From contig JAHPYZ010000020.1 in NCBI GenBank assembly GCA_019058425.1, positions 1-43,167 of the forward strand: a DNA stretch of 43,167 nucleotides. The letters run 5' to 3'. A program made the translations under genes and the position numbers. The notes under the pieces are model-generated. The model searched no databases. It worked only from the letters and a program-made list of their open reading frames with translations, and had not been told where the DNA came from. Origin of the DNA: Promethearchaeota archaeon (GTDB taxonomy: Archaea > Asgardarchaeota > Lokiarchaeia > Sigyniarchaeales > SOKP01). Positions 18,938-27,259 of this stretch are shown piece after piece; position 1 is the first letter of the stretch; every line of letters begins with the position of its first letter.

Positions 18938-20569
18938 ATGAAAAGAGAATCTATAAAACAGTGGTTTAGTAGGGTATTTACAAGAGATTTAAATGTGCCT
19001 CTTAAAACTTTTATTTACTTATTATTCTCTTTACTCGCAATAATGCTAATAGTTGAGGGTTTAATATTCAAGTATATAACCTTGGTTAGAACGGAGGGTG
19101 TACTAGGTATGGAGCTATACATGTTCGTAATCATATTTGCTATTTCCTTTTTCCTGTCAGGTATATTTGTTGATTTTATTACGAACAGAACAAGATATTA
19201 CAATTTGATGCTCCTTGTTTGTATTGTTGGGCTTCTAATAAGTGCAATTTTCCAAGATTTTCTTTATTATTTCGGTTTGTTACTGGTGCTATTCACGGTC
19301 CCTCAATTAATTATTGTATGGTTTACAATATTAGTCCATGAAACCAATATTTTAAATAGGGGCAGAATTTCGACTTACTTACTGATTCCGTGTTTTAATT
19401 TAGGGGCAATTTCTATAGTATTCTTCGTAGTTGAATTTTTATATATTTACTTCGGTATTTTGGAGCTATGCGTTTTCTTTGTTATTTTATGGTATTCTAG
19501 AACTTATAAATATATAGAAACTAAAGAACGATTAAAATCTGAGAAGAAATATTTAAATATAATTTTCGAAAAACATTTTTTTAGATATTCTTCTAGTTTT
19601 ACAATGATAAGTTTTATTTTGGGAGATTTATTTGCTAGATATAGCTTTGAAGTAGATTTTCTCATATTTATAATAGTCACTTCTTTATATCTTGTTGCTG
19701 CTGGTTGTTTTTTTGATAATTATGGTCGGAAAATAACAATCGTGCTAGGGATATTAGTTATTTCATTTTTTCTTATATCTTATGGTTCATTTGTAGGTTT
19801 ACCTTATATTTTTGGTATGCCTAGAAAAGTTTTCCTTTCCATCCATTACGGATTCTCAATAGCACCTCTTGTACTTGCTATCTTTACAATTGCTGGAGAT
19901 TTTTCAACAGAAAGAGGCAACCTGAAGTTTAGGGGTCGAATAAACGGAATTTTTATGTTATTATTTTTTCTTGGTTTAATAATTGGATTCATGTTTAGTC
20001 GATGGATAGATAATTTACCGGCTCTTAATAGTTTCATACCAGGTTTTCGATATCTTCTAAACAACTTTATTTTAGTTATTCTTTTAGTTTGGATGATGGG
20101 AATGAAAGAATTTTTAGTATCAAAAGAGAAGAAATGGGAAGACTCTCTAAAAAACATTTTTGTGTTTAATAAAAGTGGAGTCTGTCTTTATAATTACAGT
20201 TTTGAACATAAAGAAGTAATAGAAGAAGATAAAGATGAAGCAGAATTCGATGAAGATCTAATATCGGGCGCTCTTTCAGGGATTATTACAATCATATCTG
20301 AAATAACCCGTAGTAAAAAACAGCTTAGACAAATCCAGAAAGAAGAAGCTACTTTATTATTTACCTATGGAAAGTTCCATATAGTCGCATTAATTACATC
20401 GATGGAATTACCTGTTCTATTTAAAAAAATTGATGACTTTTCGCGAGAATTTGAACAGAAATTTAGTAAAGAGCTTAAGAATTTTCAAGGTAATGTTCAA
20501 CATTTCCAACCGGCAAGATTTCTCATAATAAAGTATTTCAGTCAAAAGTATGGTGAATTTGTAAAATAA
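18938..20569 (+). CDS. MFS-type transporter with C-terminal longin/roadblock-like domain (copy 2)
   Basis: 543 residues, a tandem paralogue of the gene 57 bases upstream, with the same start MKR(D/E)(T/S)IK. The twelve-TM part keeps the loops FTNRTRY-like (VDFITNRTRYY), FDNYGRKIT and GRINGI. The cytosolic domain (about 408-543) is far better conserved between the two copies than the membrane part; for example, LRQIQKEEATLLFTYGK and KELKNFQGNVQ are identical. That pattern suggests both copies contact the same cytosolic partner while the transport paths have diverged. It is convergent with the second phosphatase gene, 21 bases away. The membrane part could also act as a sensor rather than a transporter. 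Confidence 0.85.
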   Translation: MKRESIKQWFSRVFTRDLNVPLKTFIYLLFSLLAIMLIVEGLIFKYITLVRTEGVLGMELYMFVIIFAISFFLSGIFVDFITNRTRYYNLMLLVCIVGLLISAIFQDFLYYFGLLLVLFTVPQLIIVWFTILVHETNILNRGRISTYLLIPCFNLGAISIVFFVVEFLYIYFGILELCVFFVILWYSRTYKYIETKERLKSEKKYLNIIFEKHFFRYSSSFTMISFILGDLFARYSFEVDFLIFIIVTSLYLVAAGCFFDNYGRKITIVLGILVISFFLISYGSFVGLPYIFGMPRKVFLSIHYGFSIAPLVLAIFTIAGDFSTERGNLKFRGRINGIFMLLFFLGLIIGFMFSRWIDNLPALNSFIPGFRYLLNNFILVILLVWMMGMKEFLVSKEKKWEDSLKNIFVFNKSGVCLYNYSFEHKEVIEEDKDEAEFDEDLISGALSGIITIISEITRSKKQLRQIQKEEATLLFTYGKFHIVALITSMELPVLFKKIDDFSREFEQKFSKELKNFQGNVQHFQPARFLIIKYFSQKYGEFVK

Positions 20570-20590
20570 TGTTAAAGTAATCTGAATTTA

Positions 20591-21082
20591 TTATTTCACT
20601 TTATTAACTTCAATAATTTTTCTTATGACTTTTAATACTCCCCTCTCAATTCTCTCAAGAATCTTATTATACTCCTCTTGAGGTAAATAAAAAGGGTCTT
20701 CAATCTCTAAATTTCTTTTTTCTCCAGCGTATTCTAATAATAAGAAAATTTTTCCTTCGATTCCTCTTATCTTTTTAAACTTTCTTTTCAATTTGTTAAT
20801 ATGATGTTTTTGTTCGAATCCTAATATTAAATCTTGTTTCTCAAGTAATTCTGAATCAATTTTCTTTGTAGCAAAATCACTGATATCAATACCTATAGAC
20901 TTTAGGTAATTTACTGTTCCAGGTTGGGCGGTTTCATAATAGTGATAGATACCAGCGGAATCAAATTCTACTTCTTGAAGTTCTGTCCTAAATTTAGTTC
21001 CTTTGAGCCACTTAGCATATGCTTCAGCAAAAGGACTTCGACACGTATTTCCCGCACAGTAAAATAGTACACGTTTTATCAT
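20591..21082 (-). CDS. low-molecular-weight protein tyrosine phosphatase family protein (copy 2)
   Basis: 163 residues from the ATG at 21082. The P-loop CAGNTCRSP gives C9 and R15; a second Cys (C14) sits inside the loop, which could form a regulatory disulphide. The acid loop is EDPFY. The frame stays open to an ATG at 21130, which would add 16 hydrophobic residues; I chose 21082 because family members, including copy 1, start only a few residues before the first strand. A TATA-like tttaaatc near 21167-21174 (minus) would also allow the longer form. It is convergent with MFS copy 2 and divergent from the SIR2-TPR gene. Confidence 0.88.
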   Translation of the reverse strand: MIKRVLFYCAGNTCRSPFAEAYAKWLKGTKFRTELQEVEFDSAGIYHYYETAQPGTVNYLKSIGIDISDFATKKIDSELLEKQDLILGFEQKHHINKLKRKFKKIRGIEGKIFLLLEYAGEKRNLEIEDPFYLPQEEYNKILERIERGVLKVIRKIIEVNKVK

Positions 21083-21222
21083 TGGCACATTTAAAATTAC
21101 TAATACCTTAATTGGTAATAAAAATTTCATTTCAAAAAAGAGTTTTGATTAAATTCAAAAAGGAATAAAGATTTAAAACAAAACATAATACTTAAAGATT
21201 CTAAAATCGAGAGAGATTTAGC

Positions 21223-23634
21223 TTGGCAGATGAAATAAATTTTAAGGAAAATAAGAAGGATTTAGATTCATTATTTTCGCCAAAAGGCAATTATACTTTC
21301 CTTGTTGGGGCAGGTATCTCCATGGATGCTCCTACTAACATGCCCTCTGCTGTACAAATCGTAAGAAGTTTATTGGAATTATGTGCGCCTGTGGAAGAAT
21401 TAGAAAATCTTCTTTCATTAGAAATGTTAAGATATGAGTTAGTAATAGAAAAAATTCAAAATTTATTTGATGAAGAATTAATGCTTTTAAATTATCTGGA
21501 GCATATTAACAAACCAAATCTAATTCATTTATTTTTAGCTAATGTTATTACACGAGGCAATTATGTTGTTACTACTAATTTTGATTATTTGATCGAGCAT
21601 GCATTATTACAAGTTCTAGATAAGGAATGGCATCAAGATATTATCCCCGTTATTACAAAAGAAGATTTCATTATTTATCAAGAACCTAAAAACCTAATAG
21701 CATCAAATCAGTATCCAATATATAAGATTCATGGTTCTAAGCGCAATATAATTACAGGTAAGGACACTAAGGATTCACTTATAACTACTATAAGTGCTTT
21801 AGGAAAAGATCGTGGAGAAGGGGAAACTTTCGCTATTGAGTCTTATAAAAAATCTGCGGTATATAATTTAATGAATAAAAGAACTCTAGTTGTTATGGGT
21901 TATTCTGGGAGTGATGACTTTGATATTGGTCCCGCCCTAAAAGAAATGCCCTTTCTTAATCGGATTATTTGGATTGAACATTCTCAAGATTCCATGACAG
22001 AAGTTATTGACATAAATCGGAAAGAAATTTTAGGATCTCAAGAAAAATCCTCCCCAATTGAACAATTCGTATTAGACATTTGTAAAGTTTGTGAAGTCGA
22101 GGGTGTTTTAATCAGAACAAACACGGGTGATTTTATTAAGAATATTTTATGGAATATATTTTTACCTTATCTTCCTATTAATGAAATTGATCTATTTAAA
22201 GCAAAAGTAGAAATTCCAACTTTTTCGGAGTGGATCACGAAAATCTATGGAGACATACCAATTATAGAGAAATATAAGTTAGCTAGCCAATTATTCGATT
22301 ATTTAAAGGATGTTAAAGCTACAAAAAGGTGCGCAGAAAGAGGATTTTCAATTGCTCAACAAGCAAATGACATGGCATCAAGATCATATTTTCTAAATAC
22401 TTTAGGTTTGATGTATCAAATGACTGGAAAATTTGATCTTGCACTACAGTATTATGAGGAATCTTATCAAATAGATAAAGATTTAGAGGATATTTCTGCG
22501 ATTAGTACAGATCTTAGCAATATTGGTTCAGTCTATCTTACAATAGGTAAATATGATGCAGCAATTGATAATTACAATCAAGCTTTAGAAATAGTAGAGA
22601 GTTTGGGAGATTTGTCTGGCAAAATAACTTGTAAAAATAACATTGGTAGAGTACATGAGATACGCAATGAATTTGAGTTAGCTTTAAAAAACTATATTGA
22701 AGCTATAAAAATTACTGAGCAAGTCGGTGATCTAAACCGTAAGGCTACATTACTAAACAATGTAGGTATGATTTATAAAGCACGTAATGATCTAATTCAA
22801 TCCCTCAAATATTATAAAGAAGCATTACGTATTTCAGATCTTTTGGGAGATCAATATGGAAAAATAATACTATTGAATAATATTGGAAGGGTTTATGATG
22901 ATAATAAAGATTATGAGAAAGCACTTGAGAAGTATAATGAATCAGTGCAAATTGCTGAGCAATTAGGAGATCTCTCAAAAAAAGCAGGATGTTTTAATAA
23001 TATTGGCTCACTTTTCTTAGCTCAAGGAAAACCTGATAAGGCCTTAGAGAAATATCAAGAAGCTTTAGAGTTAGAAGAAAGATTGGGAGATCCTTTAATG
23101 AAAATAATTTATCTTAACAATATTGGAATGATTCATAATAATCTTGCTAATTATCATATTGCAAAAGAAAATTACTCAGAAGCACTGCAAATAGCTGAAG
23201 ATATTGGTGATTTGTCGAAAAAAGCACTCCTTCTGACTAAAATTGCAGCTATAGATATGACTCAAGAAAAACTTTCATTTGCACTTAAAAATTATGAAGA
23301 AGCAATTATAATTTTTGATAGACTAGGAGAATTATCAAATAAAGCCGCCAGTCTTAGTAATATTGGTAGGATTTATGAAACAAATGAGGAATTTCATGAA
23401 GCTTTAAGAAGATATGAAGAAACATTACAAATTGATCAGCATTTAAATGATCCAATGAGTATTGGTATAGATTTTTATAATATTGGTAGGGTTTATAACA
23501 AACACGGAGAATATCGTAAAGCACTACAAAGCTATGAAGATAGTCTAAAAATATTTAGTCAACTGGATCAAAAACAATATATTGATGCTATAGAGAATAA
23601 TATCAATGAAATAAACAGGAAATTAATGAAATAA
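21223..23634 (+). CDS. SIR2-like NAD-binding domain fused to ten TPR repeats
   Basis: 803 residues. The SIR2-like domain (about 1-330) has GAGIS (29-33), TTNFD with N119 and D121, and IHGS with H170, the residues that bind and cleave NAD in this superfamily; VVMGYSGSDDFD supports a SIR2_2-type domain as found in NAD-cleaving immune effectors rather than protein deacetylases, and no zinc-binding Cys quartet is present. Residues 384-783 are ten contiguous 40-residue TPRs. The start is a TTG: the nearest downstream in-frame ATG is at residue 34, inside the nucleotide loop. By analogy the TPR part would sense or bind a trigger and control the NADase. There is no TM segment. The next gene codes for the NAD-synthesis enzyme NadB, 108 bases on. 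Confidence 0.9.
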   Translation: MADEINFKENKKDLDSLFSPKGNYTFLVGAGISMDAPTNMPSAVQIVRSLLELCAPVEELENLLSLEMLRYELVIEKIQNLFDEELMLLNYLEHINKPNLIHLFLANVITRGNYVVTTNFDYLIEHALLQVLDKEWHQDIIPVITKEDFIIYQEPKNLIASNQYPIYKIHGSKRNIITGKDTKDSLITTISALGKDRGEGETFAIESYKKSAVYNLMNKRTLVVMGYSGSDDFDIGPALKEMPFLNRIIWIEHSQDSMTEVIDINRKEILGSQEKSSPIEQFVLDICKVCEVEGVLIRTNTGDFIKNILWNIFLPYLPINEIDLFKAKVEIPTFSEWITKIYGDIPIIEKYKLASQLFDYLKDVKATKRCAERGFSIAQQANDMASRSYFLNTLGLMYQMTGKFDLALQYYEESYQIDKDLEDISAISTDLSNIGSVYLTIGKYDAAIDNYNQALEIVESLGDLSGKITCKNNIGRVHEIRNEFELALKNYIEAIKITEQVGDLNRKATLLNNVGMIYKARNDLIQSLKYYKEALRISDLLGDQYGKIILLNNIGRVYDDNKDYEKALEKYNESVQIAEQLGDLSKKAGCFNNIGSLFLAQGKPDKALEKYQEALELEERLGDPLMKIIYLNNIGMIHNNLANYHIAKENYSEALQIAEDIGDLSKKALLLTKIAAIDMTQEKLSFALKNYEEAIIIFDRLGELSNKAASLSNIGRIYETNEEFHEALRRYEETLQIDQHLNDPMSIGIDFYNIGRVYNKHGEYRKALQSYEDSLKIFSQLDQKQYIDAIENNINEINRKLMK
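22372..23571 (+). repeat. ten exact 120-base TPR units in the SIR2-TPR gene
   Basis: Each unit codes for exactly 40 residues with no indel over ten copies. The consensus has NNIGxIY in helix A, ALxxYxEAL in helix B and LGD at the end. Unit 8 is the most divergent, with KIAAI in place of NNIG. Confidence 0.9.
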
Positions 23635-23742
23635 ATCCTTGAAAAAGATTTCCCTTATTTTAATTGTAATAAAATTTTAATTTAATTAATTGTATTTTAA
23701 AATAAATTCTAAGAATATTAAGAAAAAAGTAGAATAGCTCTA

Positions 23743-25314
23743 TTGAAGATTAAAACAGATTTCTTAATTGTTGGAAGTGGAATATCTGGACTTTCTTTAG
23801 CATTGAATCTTTCTAAACAAGTACCAGAAGAAAAAATCTTATTAATAACAAAAGAGAGTTTACACGAAAGTAGTACTTTCCATGCTCAAGGAGGTATTGC
23901 TTGTGTATGGGATAAAACTGATAATTTTGAAAAGCATATACATGATACATTGATAGCTGGAGACGGTTTGTGTGATGAAAATATTGTAAAAGCAATTATT
24001 ACTCAAGCTCCAGACAGAATACGGGATTTAATAGATTTAGGAGTGGAATTTACACGCAATGGTAATGGAGAGTATGATCTAGGGCAGGAAGGAGGACATT
24101 CTCAAAGAAGAGTACTCCATGTGAATGATCAAACAGGGAAAAGTGTCGAACAAACACTTATCGATAATGTAAAAAAATTGAATAATGTCGAAATAAAAGA
24201 ATACTGGTGTGCTGTTAATTTATATGCAGAGAATTTCAAATGTTATGGAGCATATGCTTTAGACCAAGAAAGTGGTGAAATCCATAATATTGCGGCAAAA
24301 GCTACAATATTAGCAACTGGAGGTGCAGGCAAGATATATCTCTATACCACTAATCCTGATATTGCCTCAGGGGATGGAATAGCCATGGCTTATCGTGCAG
24401 GATGCTCAATTTCAAATATGGAATTCTTTCAGTTTCACCCTACCGGTCTTTACCATCCCTTTGCGAAAAATTTCTTAATTACTGAAGCAATGCGCGGTGA
24501 AGGGGCAATATTAAAAGATATTAGGGGTAATCAGTTCATAGAAAAATATCATCCTCTGAAAGAATTAGCACCAAGGGATGTAGTTTCAAGAGCAATTGAT
24601 GCGGAATTGAAAAAATCCGGTGATGATTATGTTCTTTTAGATATTGCATCATATAAGAGTCCTGATTTTATTATTAGTCATTTCCCCGGAATATATGAGC
24701 AATGTCTGAAATTTAATATTGATATCTGTAAAGAACCTATACCTATTGTTCCCACCGCTCACTATTGTTGTGGCGGTGTTATGACGGGGATTGATGGGAC
24801 TACAGAAGTTAAAAATTTGTATGTAATTGGTGAATCCTCTTGTACAGGGTTACATGGGGCAAATAGACTGGCGAGTAATTCATTATTAGAGGGATTAGTC
24901 AACGCCCATGAATGTAGTATAACACTTAAGAATAGAATTTCTGAATTAAAAGTAAAAGAATTTCCTGATTGGGAACCTGGAAACGCTGTTCCATCAACAG
25001 AAGCAGTTATAATTTCACAGAACTGGGATGAAATTAGAAGATTCATGTGGAACTACGTTGGTATTGTTCGTACTGATTTGCGTTTACAAAGAGCAAAGAA
25101 AAGAATTAATTTATTATTAGATGAAATTAACCAGTATTATTGGGATTTTAAAATAGAAAAAAATCTTGTAGAATTAAGAAATCTGGCAACTGTGGCGAAG
25201 ATAATTATAGTAAGTGCAATATCACGGAAGGAAAGCCGGGGGATTCATTATAATATCGATTACCCAAATAAATCTGAAATGAGTAGACCGACAATATTAA
25301 AAAAACCATGGTAA
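23743..25314 (+). CDS. nadB: L-aspartate oxidase
   Basis: 523 residues, the full NadB length. FAD-binding GSGISG is at 11-16; STFHAQGGIA, the HPTGLYHP active-site strand, EAMRGEGAIL, PRDVVSRAI and the closing GESSCTGLHGANRLASNSL (within 20 residues) are family hallmarks shared with succinate dehydrogenase flavoproteins, but the length and C-terminus fit NadB. It oxidises L-aspartate to iminoaspartate, the first step of de novo NAD synthesis. The start is a TTG that puts the FAD motif near residue 11; no nearby ATG exists. NadA and NadC are not in the window. It lies between the SIR2-TPR gene and a subtilase gene 29 bases downstream, all on the same strand. Confidence 0.93.
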   Translation: MKIKTDFLIVGSGISGLSLALNLSKQVPEEKILLITKESLHESSTFHAQGGIACVWDKTDNFEKHIHDTLIAGDGLCDENIVKAIITQAPDRIRDLIDLGVEFTRNGNGEYDLGQEGGHSQRRVLHVNDQTGKSVEQTLIDNVKKLNNVEIKEYWCAVNLYAENFKCYGAYALDQESGEIHNIAAKATILATGGAGKIYLYTTNPDIASGDGIAMAYRAGCSISNMEFFQFHPTGLYHPFAKNFLITEAMRGEGAILKDIRGNQFIEKYHPLKELAPRDVVSRAIDAELKKSGDDYVLLDIASYKSPDFIISHFPGIYEQCLKFNIDICKEPIPIVPTAHYCCGGVMTGIDGTTEVKNLYVIGESSCTGLHGANRLASNSLLEGLVNAHECSITLKNRISELKVKEFPDWEPGNAVPSTEAVIISQNWDEIRRFMWNYVGIVRTDLRLQRAKKRINLLLDEINQYYWDFKIEKNLVELRNLATVAKIIIVSAISRKESRGIHYNIDYPNKSEMSRPTILKKPW

Positions 25315-25343
25315 TTTATCATTAAAAAAAGAGTATCATTGCT

Positions 25344-26609
25344 ATGAAGAAAATGACAATTTATGGCCCATTTAAAAAGAAAATTGAACACCAGCAAAAA
25401 GATCAACAATTTCGTGTAATTATTTCATTTGAAAATCTCTCAAATCGAGAAGAATTCATAAAAAAAAATAAAGATTTAAAAATTTTGGGTAAGTTTGATT
25501 TTATACCTTCTATTTGTCTAACTTTAGAGAAAGAAAAAGTATTTCATTATGAAGAAGAGGAGTTAATAGGACAAATCGAAGAAGATCAAAAACTTTATCT
25601 CTCAATGTTAGATGTTTTAGACATTTTAGATTTAGATGTATATAAAAATTCCCATATCGTCTATGAAGGAAAAAATATCAATATAGGAATTATAGATGAC
25701 GGAATTAATAGAAATATTCCTTCCATATCAAATGTGAAGGATTCCTTAGAAATATATAAGAAAAGTAATGAAATTAAAGCTTCAGAAAAGGAAATCACGC
25801 ACGGAACTATAATGGCAAGTATTATTGGCAATCAATTTAAAAATAGTGAAGATAATTTTATTGGAATTGCTCCAAAAGCCAACCTTATTGATTTAAAACT
25901 TGAATCATCAAACAGTGAATATTACATCTCTGATGTTTTAAAAATATTTGATAAAATTAATAATGGTAAAATAAAGATAGATATTCTTCTAATATCTCTA
26001 ACCGCGCAAGAACCCTCTGATGGTAAAGACATCCTATCTATTGCTTGTAATCTCTATTCTGAAAATGGTCCAATTATAGTAAGTCCTGCTGGTAATAATG
26101 GTCCTGATCCTTATTCTATAGGGAGTCCTGGAGCAGCAGATAGGGTGATGACAATCGGGGCTCTTACGAAAGAATATACTATACCTAACTTTAGTGGAAG
26201 AGGCCCAACATTAGATGACAGAATAAAACCTGATATATGTTTACCTGGTTCAAATATAATTGTACCATTATCTAATGATTTACAAATTAAAGTTACTGGT
26301 ACTAGTGTTTCTGCTTCTATCGGAGTAGGGATTATTGCTTTAATTAAAGAATCAAATCCTCAAATTTCATATGAAGCTATTATGGATTTAATAAACAAAT
26401 CAGTATTTAATTTGAAACTTGACCCAAATTCTCAAGGATTAGGAATAATAAGGGTAAGTGATCTTTTTAATGAATTAGATTTATTTCATGAAGTGCTTGT
26501 TCCCTATAATTATTTAATTATGAGATCTTTGAAACTAGCTATTGAATTTTTCGCAATATTTCTTGGAGTATTTTACTTATTCTATTTTTTTAAATTAATT
26601 GTATTATAA
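25344..26609 (+). CDS. subtilisin-like serine protease with C-terminal membrane anchor
   Basis: 421 residues. The S8 catalytic set is complete: D118 in IGIIDDG, H153 in ITHGT, the oxyanion N251 in SPAGNNG, and S321 in TGTSVSA. Residues 20-90 look like the alpha-beta inhibitor-type prodomain (RVIISFENLSNREEFIKK). No N-terminal signal peptide is visible, but residues about 396-420 are a strongly hydrophobic segment, so the protein looks tail-anchored, with the protease domain predicted on the cytosolic side. That is unusual for subtilases, which are mostly secreted. It is packed between nadB (29 bases) and the YdjM-like gene, so probably co-transcribed. Topology needs to be confirmed; a cryptic signal cannot be excluded. 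Confidence 0.9.
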   Translation: MKKMTIYGPFKKKIEHQQKDQQFRVIISFENLSNREEFIKKNKDLKILGKFDFIPSICLTLEKEKVFHYEEEELIGQIEEDQKLYLSMLDVLDILDLDVYKNSHIVYEGKNINIGIIDDGINRNIPSISNVKDSLEIYKKSNEIKASEKEITHGTIMASIIGNQFKNSEDNFIGIAPKANLIDLKLESSNSEYYISDVLKIFDKINNGKIKIDILLISLTAQEPSDGKDILSIACNLYSENGPIIVSPAGNNGPDPYSIGSPGAADRVMTIGALTKEYTIPNFSGRGPTLDDRIKPDICLPGSNIIVPLSNDLQIKVTGTSVSASIGVGIIALIKESNPQISYEAIMDLINKSVFNLKLDPNSQGLGIIRVSDLFNELDLFHEVLVPYNYLIMRSLKLAIEFFAIFLGVFYLFYFFKLIVL

Positions 26610-26621
26610 TTTGAGAAAAGA

Positions 26622-27162
26622 GTGAAAAAATATATATCCCATATTCCATATTGCCGTACCTTTAATCTTAACTGAAATTCCACGAGTAAAACAATTTAAG
26701 TTCAATAGATCCTCATTAATAATTGGTGCTTTACTTCCAGATATAATTGATAAACCATTATCTATTTTGGGTTTAACAAGTGGAAGATTTTTTTCTCACA
26801 CTTTACTCTTTGTAATAATAAGTTTTTTAATTGTTCACCTTTTCACTAAAGGAAATAAAAGTGTCTCTCTCCCTTTTTTGAGTGGCGTTATTTCACATAT
26901 AATTTTAGATCTTCCATTTGTACCTCTATTTTATCCATTTATTTCTTATAACTTCTATTATATAGAAGAGCCATTGATTTACTGGATTAGGAAATTATGG
27001 ACAGACCCAATAGTAATGGTTACCGAAATTACTGGAATAATATTAATAATCTTCATTATAAAATATAATAAATTGTATCATTTCAGCGACATTACAAATT
27101 ATTTAAAAGGAATTAATCAAAACATAGTTCAGATTTCAAATGAAATAAATACTTCAGTTTAA
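26622..27162 (+). CDS. YdjM/DUF457-like membrane protein with a frameshifted or mis-assembled 5' end
   Basis: The reading frame open from 26626 to 27162 codes for a typical YdjM-like (metal-dependent hydrolase, DUF457) layout: FHIAVPLIL, GALLPDIIDKP, GRFFSHTLL, then SGVISHIILDLPFVP and a last membrane segment. The His and Asp residues of PD, SHT and SHxxLD are those conserved in the family. This frame has no ATG, GTG or TTG before the TTG at 26767, which would lose the first 50 conserved residues including PD. A GTG at 26622 lies one base out of frame just before a run of six A; with five A it would read straight into the conserved part. A homopolymer error or recent mutation is therefore likely. 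It is 12 bases after the subtilase stop. Confidence 0.65.
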
Positions 27163-27220
27163 ACTGAGAAGATTTTTATTTTTATTTCTTTAAATTAATA
27201 GTTTAATAACCTAAATGTGA

Positions 27221-27230
27221 AATATTTAAA
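27221..27230 (+). promoter_or_regulatory. TATA-box-like element before the XPF nuclease gene
   Basis: aatatttaaa lies 30-39 bases before the ATG at 27260 and is preceded by a GTGA that could serve as a BRE. The spacing fits a transcript with a leader of only a few bases. Confidence 0.45.
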
Positions 27231-27259
27231 ACATAACTTATTAATTTTTAAATAGTAGA

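Noticed and set aside
20812..20825. gttcgaatcc, like a tRNA T-arm
   Set aside because: It lies inside the second phosphatase gene, with no acceptor stem, D-arm or anticodon arm around it.
21223..22200. SIR2 domain as a protein deacetylase
   Set aside because: No zinc-binding Cys quartet is present and the motif order fits SIR2-like domains of NAD-cleaving proteins; the TPR fusion also argues against a sirtuin.
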